A stretch of DNA of 64,000 bases from Puffinus mauretanicus (taxonomy: Eukaryota > Chordata > Aves > Procellariiformes > Procellariidae): contig JAJKFH010000227.1 of NCBI GenBank assembly GCA_023333565.1, forward strand, positions 1,302,001-1,366,000, in the 5' to 3' direction. Within the stretch, counting starts at the first letter, position 1. Each line of letters begins with the position of its first letter. The position numbers and the translations under genes are program-made. Positions 24,845 to 37,000 of the stretch are shown one piece after another. The notes under the pieces are model-generated. The model had not been told where the DNA came from, ran no database searches, and saw only the letters and a list, made by a program, of their open reading frames with translations.

Positions 24845-26553
24845 AGCAGTACAGGATTTTCCCCCTCTGCTCCAAATTGTCTGGGTCATAATTTCCAAAA
24901 CACTTCTCAGCTACATTCATTTATGTATTTCTGAAGACTTTTTTTTTAATAAACATGCAGTCCTGACAGCTCACCGAGACCTTATTTCGGTAGGTCTCAT
25001 AGGAATATGCTCCTGGTGGTATTTTGCTGTAGCTGTGACAGTCTTGGGTAGAAGACAAGAAATTTGCCGCTTCTATTTCGAATTTGTGTGCCTGGGAGCT
25101 TGTCTAATTTTCCAGCTTAGACTAATAACAGATATTAAGAAATTACCTCCTCCTATAAACTTTACCTGGCCCTTTACACTGCAGGTGCGTACATATTACA
25201 GTGTGTGCTCGACTACAAAAGTGATCATACTAATTAGTGGGTAATTACATGTATATGTGTGCATGAGTAAAGTATATAGAAAAGTCTGACTTGGGGAAAA
25301 TTTTACCATGATCTCTGTAGGGTGTTGGAGTCATAGGAGATCCACGGGGAGGCAGTGATCAGCTAATTAGACTTCTCCCCCCACCACTCCTTGATTTTTC
25401 TTGTCTTGTCTCCTATTTTCTATGTTTCCAAATGAGTACACTGTAATTACTTCATTAGGAAACTATTAGAAGGGAACAAGAGAAGATGAGTCACTCGCTT
25501 TTTGTCCATGCTTTTATCTGATTGTGAGAACTGAAGGAATTTTAAAAATCTTTTCTAGGTCACCAATCCTTCCAAGCGCTCGTGCCCATCTTCCCTCCTC
25601 CCTTCCCCCCGACTCCAAGCGATTCTGCAGAGCCTGGTGTGGATGCAGGAATCTACCCGCAAGGAGTAATTTCCAGGGCCTGCTTTTCAACAAGAAAACC
25701 ATTTATTTCCTTTTCATATTTCGCTCTCTCTAGATAAGGAAAAACAGCTCGTCAGTACCCTTTTTTCTCTTGTAATAATAATTTCTTGTGAATTACATTT
25801 TACGGCTCCCAGGCTTTGGCTCAGTTCAGAAGTTCTCTCGGATTGAAAGTACTGGATGGAAATATTTAAAGACAAGGAGAAACATTTCAAATCAAATAAA
25901 AACCTTTTAAAACCTGTGTGTTGCAAAATACTGTTCAACCCACATCTAGGTCCTAACTAACAATACGTAAACAAATTGCGTAATGTATTTTGGTTACTTT
26001 CTTTTTTCATTAACATCCGGGTGTCTTCATTCTTTCATTTCAACCTCCATGTCAAGAATACGATGAAGAGGAGCCCCCAAATCCATATTTAAACTGTAAA
26101 ATAAGTGATCTGGTTTTCAGAAAACCTGAGCGCTCTGCATTCATGACCAGGGAGGAAGTTTCCAGCCCTGTTTAAAATGGAAGCCTTAATATTTTTGCAT
26201 CAGAAATGTATTTATCATCCTCTGGAAAGGAGATCTGGCAGATTTTGGAGAAAGTTCCCTCAAAGAATGGGAACCGAGTCCCTTCCTGGCTATTTAATGA
26301 CAGTATCATCTTGCCTTGGTGTTTTCCAAGTCACTTTACCATTGACTTGCCAAAACATGTGAGGTCTGCTTGCCCTAACTGCCGCTTGGATTAAAAGTGA
26401 TTGACAAGGGATACAATTAAGGTCTAATTCAGAATTCAACAGGCTTAAATTCCTTTGGTAAGAAAATACTTTGATTCCAGAAAAAAATGCTGAAAATACT
26501 CCTTGGGATAATCATCACAAGTTAATATTTGAATATTTAAGTAGTATTTCAGC

Positions 26554-26572
26554 AAAAATAAAAAAAAAAAAG
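26554..26572. repeat. A-rich homopolymer
   Basis: AAAAATA followed by 11 or more A, then AGAGAAG. No retroposon body is evident upstream. Confidence 0.75.
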
Positions 26573-26610
26573 AGAAGTAATGCTGAGCGGTGGCTGGTTA
26601 CAGTTCCTTG

Positions 26611-26639
26611 AAACAACAACAACAACAACAACAACAACA
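26611..26639. repeat. (CAA)n trinucleotide microsatellite, about 9 copies
   Basis: A perfect AAC/CAA array follows CCTTGA and ends at CATCATG. It is pure and therefore probably polymorphic. Confidence 0.95.
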
Positions 26640-28731
26640 TCATGTGGCTTTTAGATCAAAATCTCTTTGTGTGTTTCCTTCTGTGCCGAACTGATTTACA
26701 TATTGATATATACCAGATGTTTCAGAAACAAATGCTGTTACATCCGCTGATGGATTGGCTTCAGCTGCTTGCAAACGGCCACTGGAAAGAGTTCAGTGGG
26801 GGTATAATGTCACATTAGTCATTCCCATTTACTTTATAAGTCCTATGTTGACCCAACAGTACCTGAATAATTTTTTCACCGCAGTAAATTACAGATGGAA
26901 GCCTAGAGGGGCAGATGTGGGAAAGGGGGTATTTTTCCCAGATGACAGGAGAGGTTGGCTGAGGCTGGAGGGATGAATTTTTCTGTTTATTTTTACACTG
27001 TTTTGCTCAGCTTTCTTCCCTGCATTGGTTAAAAGGCAGAGAATAAAAAGAAGCAGTCAAAATATTGCCCTCTCATTCTGTAGTTGTTGTTTTATTTTCA
27101 CATCGGGTTGTCCTGATGTGGCCACTACCAATGTTGCTGCAGGAGATATGTGAACACGTCCTTAGGAGCTTTGATGTTTCAGCTGATGTGTATTAAACAG
27201 CAAGCCTGTCTTGCTCCAGAGTAAAAACTGGGTAGCGAAATGCTAGTGGTGATGCTTTAAATGACAAATTTCTCATGGGCTTTGTGGGGACAGAATTTGA
27301 GAAGCAAAGGCCAAGGGCATAGATGTGGACTGGCTGAACTTTCTGCTAAATAGCAACAACAAACAAACTGAAGTCTCCCAGAGAAAGAAGTGAGGGCATG
27401 TGGACACGTGTGCGTCTGCAGCTCCTTTAGTGTATTGCAGCGTAGTTAAAAGCAAAATGAGTGTTGCCTGTGCACAAAAAAGGGTAGAAATTCAGGGGCA
27501 TAAAACCTTCCAGCTCCACTCCTTAGAAGAAAGAATTTGCTTAGAGGTGCAGCACCATAAATGTGCTGTACAAACAATATGCAGAATCCCGCATTAGAGA
27601 AAACCAAATAATCGGTGCCTAAGGAAATAGCCAGGATTTAGACAGCTTAAATCCAGGCCCTGCTGTGATACAATAGCCTTATTAAGCATGATATTTTATA
27701 TACGATTTTGAGAGTTTGAAGGTTTTGCGCGGTGTTTGGGTAAGGATCAGTGGGATTTCGGAAGCTGTGACCTCATCCCGCATTTGATGCTATCAGAGTT
27801 CAGCTGCCGCTACGCGGCGAAGGGCTGAGAGGTTTGGCCAACTGGAAGGCAGAGCCGAGGACAGCACTGCAAGCCTCAGTGTTTACCAGCCCAGAGTCTA
27901 TAATTGTTTTTTCGTGGGGGAAGTTCAAGCCCACCCAAAGAGTGTTTCATAGTGCTCACCAAACCAATAAATGTTATAGTTATGAAAGGCCACATACCGT
28001 AGCTGCCGGCCAAGGCTTAGCTGCGTGGCTCCCTTTGACTTTAAAGCAAATTGTGTGGCTAAAACCTCACGCACCTCTTGGAAAGCTTTGGGTTTGACCT
28101 ACCCGCCGAAGCCAAAGCATCTGGAAGAGAGGAAAAACTCCCCTGTGACCAGGCATGGCAATTTTCCCCAAAAGGATGAGGTCTTTGAAAGCTCAGTTCT
28201 TGCACTATTGCACCTCTTTGGACTCCTGATTTCCGCTACGGGAAGGGATGGTTGGAGCAGCATGAGGCAGGGAGGACATCAGGGAGGACGTTGCAAGTCT
28301 GACTTGTCTCTTTGTATCTGACTACACAAACTCGCATCCAAAGTGCAAGTGTCTGTGCATGGTAGGAAGTGGGAACGCAATATGGAAGCACTTACAACAG
28401 TGAATCACCAGTGGGGATTTTTATAAAGCTCTAATTTTGCATTAGAGCAAAAGGAAGAAGACCCAAAGCCTGAGGAGTACCACAAAATGGGTAGCCTTCA
28501 AATGTCTGCCTTTAGGTCCGATTAAATCAGATGGCAAAGGATGTTTTCAGTGTAGGTTTGGGATTTACAACTGATGAGAGATTATGTGTGGCAAATTGTG
28601 TCCGGATTTATTCTGCCTCACAAATTGTGCATTCACATATGAGACTGCTTGGTTTTAGGCTTGCTTACAAAGTTATCTCTCACCATCCATGTAAACACGT
28701 TCTCTAGATTAAATCAGACCTGCCCTGAGGC

Positions 28732-28743
28732 TTTTTTTTTTTT
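28732..28743. repeat. Poly-T tract (12 T)
   Basis: A homopolymer following GAGGC. No splice acceptor or element boundary can be argued from it. Confidence 0.8.
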
Positions 28744-30204
28744 GTGAACCACATTCTGAGCATAATACAAACACGGATATGAATATTTATTTCCCTGATA
28801 ATTGAACACCATCACTTGCTCTGATCGTATCTGTAAATCTCAGACTATAAATACACCCACATTTTTCTTAACGCATAGCACATTCCTCAGTTTGTATACT
28901 GCTGTACCTTTCCTTCTTATTGCATTCATTTTTTTAATCCAGAGTGAGTTTCTGAAGTTCCTGACACTGGGACAGGACTCAGGAGCCATGGAAACATGGA
29001 CTCCTTGGGGATTTCTTAGTTTTTTTCTGTGTAAGAGCTTCATATCACAATAAATTCTGCAGGACGCTTGGGCAGCACCAGGCACACGGAAGAGGACAGC
29101 TGGTTGAGACCATGGGACGGGAAGACAATGCTATGGCTTCGCTTCTTGGTGCTGCCACTGTTTTCTTCTCTGGGCATCAGCCAGTGAAAAAAACCACACT
29201 CAACACAAGAGTATCTTCATCATAACAGAGATTTCCCTGTCATGCTACTACTGGTCAGAGCCTAATGTACATTATGTACAAAATCTACTTTATTTTGGTC
29301 TAGATAGCTAAACACTCAGATCATCTGTCATTATAGATATTTCTGGTATTGCATAGGTTGAGCAGGACTATGCAGGAACATAGAAAAAAAATCAGACTTT
29401 TCAAAGTGTGGTATACATCTGCTCTCTGGGCAGAACTTCGAGTGTATTATCTCTGAAACCTTTCTTAATCCAGATACACTTGAGAAACTGTCCTCACGGG
29501 TGTAAATAAGGTTCCTAAAACTGCATTAAAGAATTTAAATACCTTCCCTGTGGTTTGCTGAGGACAATCGATGATTGTATCTTCACTGGCCTTGATGTCC
29601 ATGGGGTCAGGCTGTTACAGCACAGATAAGTCAGACTGCCATTAGTAAAATATTCTTTCTGCCTGAAAATTAAATTAGCTGAGTCTGATACATTTTATAT
29701 CCCTTGATGACCCTGCAAGGCCAGAGCAAAGTGGGAATACACAAGCCATCTGACGTACTTTGTCTTCTGCTGTTTTGGGAAGCTTCTCAGCTGACATGAG
29801 AAGCAAATGTTCTACAGTCTCATGGGGTCTTTCTTGGGGCTGACTGGTTTATAGCTGGAAAAAAAAATCCTCAGCTGGTTTCAGTAGCTATTTGTTACCA
29901 ACTTAAAGATCAGGTTCTTCAAGGTAAACTGAAAATGACAATTGGAAAATAAACATGAGCCACTTGGTGTGTGTCCTCTATTGGACTGAAATGTGACCCG
30001 TGTGCTGAGAGGTTAAGGGGTTAAATTGTGCTTCAGTCATTACAGCCCACGAAAAAAATCCTGGGTAAACTCAGAGCTCGTTGCTGTAATAGTGGGGTGA
30101 GGTAGCTCTGAAATCTATCGTGCTGCTTCATGTGGCTCTCTAATGATATGTGATACCCAGTTTCTAGAGTGTCATGGTTATCAACTGCTTAGGCTTATAA
30201 GAAC

Positions 30205-30212
30205 TGACGTCA
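30205..30212. promoter_or_regulatory. Full palindromic CRE (TGACGTCA)
   Basis: The exact 8-bp CREB/ATF consensus occurs once. The neighbouring AGCCGCCG (about 30222-30230) adds CpGs in an otherwise CpG-poor area. A perfect 8-mer is expected about once per 64 kb by chance, somewhat less given CpG depletion, so function is uncertain. Confidence 0.3.
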
Positions 30213-33069
30213 AAAAGCGTTGAGCCGCCGCTCTCTTCTTGCTCTGGTTGTCACTCTGAGCTCATAAGAAAAGCATCAGGCATGTTTACACATGGCAAAG
30301 TTATTAAGGGCCCTCACAGAAGGGTTTTAAAGGATGGAGCCTCACCTGGAAGATGGCTGGCTTGATCTTAGCCCTTTTCTTCTGGCTGGAATACCTACCT
30401 CATAAAAACCGAAATGGGCCCCAGAGAACATTTATGTTCCCCAGCCTCATCCCTCACTCTGATTTAAACCAGCTCCTAGTAAGAGATTTAAGACCACCCT
30501 GAATATAGCTGCTTGTCAGCCCGTTCATTTAGGGTCAGAAAGCAGCAAAGCATTTCAGCATGTGCCCAGAGTTTGGGCACCTGCTCAGTCTTGTTGACTA
30601 ACTGACTCTAAGATGTCTTACAAACATAAAGCACTTCCCTAAAATTGGCATTTAAGCATGTATTTTTGCAAAAACAGAGTCTAAATATGGATTCATGACA
30701 GAAGTTGAACTTCAGATGTTCATTTTTTAGATTCTTAGCCACAGGCTTTGGGAAGAAAAAGAATCATCTAACAGTGCATGTGCTACTTTTCTTCTTCAGC
30801 AGAAAAAATCTTGTTTGGAAATTAGTTAAAGAAACAATTTATTGAAAGATAATGCACAGTGGTGCTCATGGGACCCAAGTCATCCCTGTTAACAGACATC
30901 CAGACACAAAGTATTGATTACTGTTTCCAAGTGGGCACTTTGAGCAAGCTTTTGAAATGCATGTGAAACGTCTGCTCGCTGTGGTCGTATTTTCTCCTGA
31001 AATACTGGATATCTCCTTCTTCCAACTGTGTTTTAGAGACCTTGCCTTTTCTGACAAGTCCCCCAAAATGCAAGATTTTAAAATGTTAAAATGACCAATG
31101 CTGGTGTTTCCAAAATGTTCTATTTGACCAGAAGCAATGTTTTCCAGTTGTTTTGATCTCTCCAAAATTGCACTTTTTGGTGATCGGTTTATTTGTCAAC
31201 AAAATATTGCCTTGCTCTCGTCATTAGCTAATAGTGGTTAAATTCTGGATGCATATATAGTTAATGTTTTACCCGTGAGCCTACTTGACTTCTTTTCAAG
31301 AAGAAGCCACTGGATCATGGAAAAAATCATCAAGCTGTCAGCATTGAGCGTAGGACAAGTTAATAAAAGCTTGAATAAATCATTTCGAGCTTGTCTACTC
31401 TTCATGATGATTGGTGAAGTATATATTTTCAGAGGTAATGAAATATGCATTCACAGTACAATTCCATTATTTTAATGTAGCATTGACTCTTTGCTGTATT
31501 AAGTCAGACCCTTTGCCTCCTCATTTTTCATTTAAGATGTGTGGTGCTCATTTCTGTAGCTGTTCAGAGCAGATGTGGATTTGGTCCAGGGTAGATGGCA
31601 AGCGATCGCAGCTAGTCTTTGTGTTTGTGTTTGTGTAGGGTGCTATTCCTTCCCTCCTTATCTCAGGACCACATGAGAGCTTGTCAGAAGAGCAACACAC
31701 TCATGACTGCCTTTCTGTATTTTCCCTATCTGTTATGTGTGCTAACGCATTTCGATTGTGTGCAACGAAAAATGTTAGCCATCAATGATCTAAGGAAAGC
31801 TTTGAAATCATTTCAGGTTCTGGACTGCTCATTTCTGGAGAAGGCAGCACAGTTTCAGAAATAGGAACCTTGGTTTATCCCTATCTTTCCCAGCACGTGA
31901 AAGAGCAATGTGGATTAACAGTGAAATTAGCCCAATCAAAATCAAGTTATTGAGCTTCAAGCTGTGACTTTGTCACTAATTTACAGAGCAGCTGCTGAGT
32001 TTATTTTTCCCTCATTTTGGCTGTCTGTAAAATGGGTTTTATTTTCTTGATTGTTGGTCTATTTAAGGAACATATATTGTAAGATCTCTTCCTCAAAGGG
32101 AACTTTGCTATTTTAAGTACAAGTATTAAGTGTTCCAAAACCCTTCATTTCTCACTGCAAACAATGTGCCCAGCCAATTGCTTATCACAGCCTAAGCTGC
32201 TTTATCAACAGCATGATCAATGGTCTCACCGCATTACAAGTCAAAGGCCACAGGGAAGAAGGCTTCTCCTACAAGATGATGGTGTTTTACTCTCCGCTAC
32301 TGCCCTATGTCGATAAGCCATTAATGGGAAGGCAACAGTCCTACACTCTACATCAGTACATGTCCACAGCAAATTACTCACCTTCAGTAAAACTTCTTTG
32401 GAAGATCTGAACCCAGTATTTCTCAAAAGCAACATGAGCTTTCCTGAGTGTTTGGAAGATGCATCTTTCCCCCATGGCAAATAAGAATGAAGCAATCAGT
32501 ATCTGGAGAGTTAAAAGCAGAGATTAAACAATGGCATCACATCTTGGAAATCATTCAGTGTGCTCATTATTTCAAACTTCTTTCAGTGAGGAGCTATATA
32601 AATAAGAATGGCCGGTTTTTGAGTGAAGGAGTAAGTTTCTCTGTAACAATATAAAAACGAAGTGCAGTAGAGTGACCTTTTCAGAATGGATCTAAACTTC
32701 CTCTAGCCCCCCTGGGCCATCTCGTACCTGTGTGGGTCACATTACCCAGAGCTCTGCTCCCAGAAACATTTGCTTTCAAATAGGCGGGTATTGTTAACTT
32801 TCCTCTCTTCAGGGTTACTGCTTTTAGAGGTCCAACCAAGCTCCTTTTCAGTTCTGCCACTGTCTTTCCTTGCACGATTGTTTAAAATATACTGTTTTCC
32901 TTTTTCAGGTTGAAGGGAGTTGTATATTTAAATTTCTCACGCCTGTTAAAGCTTTAGAAGGTATCATTTACAAAGTCAATACCCGGGAATGGAAAACATC
33001 TTATAAAGTTTCAAACAAATTCTGGCCATATTTAGAAGGCAGTGTGTGACTTTGCTCCCCACCTATAAA

Positions 33070-33200
33070 CTACGTACTAATAGAAAGAGTTTGCTACATC
33101 TCGATCCTGCCCCACCAGCCTTGGCTGTGATCGTAGATAAGTCTCGGCCGAGCGAGGAGCCGGCGATTGGCTTACGTTGCACGTTATACCCTCTAACCTC
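33070..33200. repeat. Diverged duplicated element, copy 1 (CpG-retaining)
   Basis: TAATAGAAAGAGTTTG at 33078-33093 recurs exactly at 33914. It is followed in both places, in the same order and spacing, by CTACAT/TTACAT, AGCCTT, GTGAT and TCTCGG, and then a GGAGCCGGCGATTGGCTTA/TGAGTTGGTGACCAGCTTA region. Offsets of 836 then 833 bp show collinearity with few indels. This copy keeps CpGs where the other has TG or CA. It is either a local duplication or two insertions of an unnamed family. Confidence 0.65.
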
Positions 33201-33667
33201 TGACATGGCAAACATACGATAACAAGCATGAGTGAGCTCCCAGAGGGACGGTGTTAAGGGCTGCAGTGGATTAAACGTTCTCAAGCATGACTTCTTCCAA
33301 AGGCAAGAGCAGGGGAAGAGCTCAAAGCAAGAGGCAGAGACTGCCGATTAAGGGCGGCCTTGAAGGATTTTCCAATCCCATCTTGTCGAGCTACTTGCTG
33401 TATAATCACCCAAAATCTGCTTTGACAGAAGATCAAGTTTGCTATTTAAAGATCAGCAACAGTGGAGAAAGGCTGAAAGATGTTTGTTTCACTTTGTCCT
33501 TTCACTCAAGCTGGATTTTTTTGCTAATGTTTTAGGAATGTTTCCTTATCAGGATTATAAAAAATAAATATAGCCAGCACTTTGGCAGTCAAAAACAACA
33601 ATATAGATTAGAAAATGATTTAGTACCCTTATTTCGTTAACTAACCTAGATTGCCCGATCTTATGAG

Positions 33668-33772
33668 CAATTATCCATGTGAGTAATTCTCCTGTGTGAA
33701 GATCTTTGTTGAAATCAATGGAAATGTTCACATAAACGAAGTTACTCACATATCTTCAGATTCAGGGCTTAA
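33668..33772. repeat. Old amniote interspersed-repeat remnant (ATGTGAGTAA / TTACTCACAT type)
   Basis: CCATGTGAGTAATTC, then TTGAAATCAATGGAAATG, then TTCACATAAACG and AAGTTACTCACAT are in the order of a familiar degraded sauropsid repeat in which 'attgaagtcaatgg' sits between facing 'tgagtaa/ttactca' strings. ATGTGAGTAA at 33678-33687 and TTACTCACAT at 33742-33751 form an imperfect terminal inverted pair. Confidence 0.45.
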
Positions 33773-33904
33773 TTTCCTCATGTTAAATTTAAGAACAGAT
33801 TGTTTCCTTTAAAACTTATTTTTCAGTGAAAAACAGTTCTCCTCTTCAGAGGAGAAAGTTAAATGGAAATATTGCAGTTTGATGAAAATTCCCTGTATCC
33901 CTTA

Positions 33905-34025
33905 AGTACATGTTAATAGAAAGAGTTTGTTACATGTAGTTCCCCCACTAGCCTTAAGTGTGATTATAAGCAATTCTCGGTAGATTTATGAGTTGGTGAC
34001 CAGCTTATATGTGACTCTTCTTGGC
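33905..34025. repeat. Diverged duplicated element, copy 2 (CpG-depleted)
   Basis: Homologous to 33070-33200 over at least 110 bp by eye: TAATAGAAAGAGTTTG at 33914-33929, AGCCTT at 33950-33955 and TCTCGG at 33975-33980. Most CpGs of copy 1 are TpG or CpA here, the expected decay of methylated DNA. No identity value was computed. Confidence 0.65.
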
Positions 34026-37000
34026 CATTTTTATAAGCTTTGAGATCTGCATAGGTCCACTGAAACCAAAGGATCTCCACCAATTCCCACCAGTCATTTA
34101 TGGGATACAACCAAAGGTTGGTAGAAAACCAAGAAAACAAAACTTGCAAAACAAACTGGTGAAATATGTACAAAGCGGAACATTGACAGATGAAGGCTGC
34201 ATAATTAATAAATCAATCAAACAAATCACCCAAAGCACAATATTTACCCATGAGATACAGGAAATGAGAATTTCTGCTAAATCCACCAGAGACATCACCA
34301 TTGCTACTGATATAATTTAAATTATGCTTGGATATTAGGGTGATAGACAGGTACACAACCCCTGGGTTTATAGGTTCAAATGTTGTAAAGATGCGAATTC
34401 TGGTGATCTGGGTTTTCCACCATTTCATTTGTGAATAATGCTACGGTAGCTACTCTTAAATATGCCCTCTGACATTGTAAAGGGGAATAATATCCTTTTA
34501 TTATGGACCAGGGTGTCATGTCATGAGCTTCAAGTTTCATAAAGGATTCCAGAACCTTGGGCTCATTACTGAGTACTGGTCTATGACAACTTATTAACAC
34601 TTCTAGGTATGAATGCTTAAGGCAAAACAGAAACAAGAAACATGACCCTGCTCACTAACAATATCCGCACTCGGATACCAAGCTGATGATTTCAGTACAG
34701 CGCTTCTACGCAGAATTCTGTGATACTTCAGCTTCAAGAAACAAAAACAAATTCAAAAGTCACCTAACAATAAAAGGAGGTTAGACAGGATTATTATAAG
34801 GTCCCACCTGACTTGGAAATGTATAAATGTGTGTATGTGTTTGTATAATTTTAGAATTTTTGTGAAGTCTAACAGCACATTTTAAGATAAGCGCTATGAA
34901 CATTTGGCAAGCCTCTTTTAAACATGCTGTAAGATTTTTGGACATAGCATGTATTTATAAACCACAAAAAATACATTCTATCTCTTGTTTTGTCTCAACA
35001 TTAATGTAAGACGTTTAGCTACATTGAGAATGTTTAGAAGAAACTTCAGCCACTTTTTGGAGGATAGATCTGGGAGTAGCACATTCACCTCACTGTGGGG
35101 CACATTTTTGCTTTGATTGCTACAGATTTTCTCTGGTTGAAAGCAATGAGAATCACCTGAGAAGTGACAGCAGATCCTATTTAAACAGTAAAGCTGTGTT
35201 TCAAAACCTTCTCTGTCCCAGCGCTGCAGAGTAATACAGATGCCTTTGGGGCTCTCCAGCATTTTCACAGAGAGACTATTAACTTGGATCCAAAACTGTA
35301 TTTGGCCAGACATTTCAAGTCCACAGAGAAAAGATCTGAAAAGCTTTATCTGAGCCTGATAACCATCAGAGCTAAAGTATGGCTTTACTCCTGATTTGCA
35401 TCACTGCAGAGGAAAGGAGAACCAGTCCCGTTATGCTGATAAAGTTCTAGCAAAGTGAAACTGAATCAATCCTTAAGATGCCTTCAGCTTGTTTGTTTGC
35501 TTGTTGTCCGATGACATCAGTCGAATGCCCAGTTTATCTTTAATTTTACTTGAAATGGATCCTTGTCAGGGTTGGCCAGAGTTGTGCCAAAGGCATGTAG
35601 CAAAACCACATAAAATTCATCCAGTTTGATGTTTTCTTTGTACGTGCTCTAAAATGGGCTTGACTCTGTCCCAAAGGATCGTTAAAGTTCCTGAACTTTC
35701 TGGGGCAAGCGCGACCAAGTTCAAAGCAAATTTTGGCTTGATTTATGGTTCTGATTGGAGACCAAGGAAAAGTCAAATTTACAGTCTGAGTTTTACGTTG
35801 AGTTTCTTGTGCGCTTTCAGTCTGAAACTTGAAGCAAACATCAGGGGGTTGGAAGTCCACGAACACTGAAACCATTGCTGGTACGATGCTCAGCTAGGGA
35901 AAGCTGGCACAGCCCGGCGAGCTCCCTGGTGGCTTATGCATGCTAAAGACTTTGCTCCAGTGCCAAATGAAGCAGTAGGTTTTGTTGCTTTCTGTTAGGA
36001 GTGTTTAAAAGATGAATAAAGTGACACTGGAACATGGTTAAATAGTTTCTTTAGAGATAAGCTGGGGGGTTTTATAGGAGTTGGGCTGGTAGAACATAAG
36101 CTCCCAACCACTCCAAGCATTTTGAAATATCCCAGGCTGAAGCAAAGAACGTTAATTACTACCAGAGTCATAGTTGTGAGCAAATGGTTCCTGGTAAAAG
36201 GATTGCAACGATCCTGAAAAATTCAGGAGTGTTTTGGGAACACCATTTTGCCATTTCGAGATGCAGATGCCAAATGTGTAGGACTTAGTGAGCGACTCGG
36301 GAAGTAGGTGCTTTGCTGTTGTCACTTTTTATGGACGGCCGTCATTGAGAACAATGGCTCTAGCAGGAGCCATTGGGAGGGGAGCCAAGTGGAAATATCA
36401 CATCACAGCCAGTGTTTGCTGTTAGTCTGAAGCCTCAGCGCCTTGCCATGACTTCATGGACAGAAAGTGCATATAACAAAAGAACAATGCATTTTAGGCT
36501 TGGAAGAGTAATCTTTGTTTGAATGCATAATAGTGCTTATTGGACAATGAACTCCTTGTAAGATCATGGAAAAACCATTGTTGAAGGTCTGGAATACCTT
36601 ATTGCTGCCAACCCTGGCCCAGATGATTGTAGATTTTATTTCAAAGAGTTTCTGAGAGTTTGAATGTTTAGTTTGTTTCAGCAGGAATCACCCCTGTGTC
36701 AATGATTTTCTGTTAATTCTGATCTTTGCTTTGCTCCAACCTTCATATCCTGAGATGAGTTAATTCCAAGCCGATGAGCTTGAATCAGTGTTTTTCTTGG
36801 AAAAAAATGTTCCAAATCACCAGCATTTCCCTTGCCACGAGTGCAGTTGTGTAGCACAATGAGGAAGTCTGTTTGAAGGAACTGTCTGCTCATACAGGAT
36901 TGTCCCGGGGGAAAAAGAGCCATGGCTCAAGCCCAGGAGTGAACTCACTCTCAAGAGTGCAGGGTTGCTCAGCATCGAGGCCACATGTGAATGGGTTGCC

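Larger units (their letters stand above)
24140..33060. other. Unique non-coding stretch
   Basis: About 9 kb with no supportable gene. A GC-richer section (24.3-24.75 kb) produces overlapping frames of 99-134 codons on both strands, none with a domain. Contents otherwise are simple repeats, a palindrome cluster at 24816-24844 and a CRE at 30205. A (TTTGTG)n remnant of about 3 units lies at 31618-31637. Confidence 0.55.
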
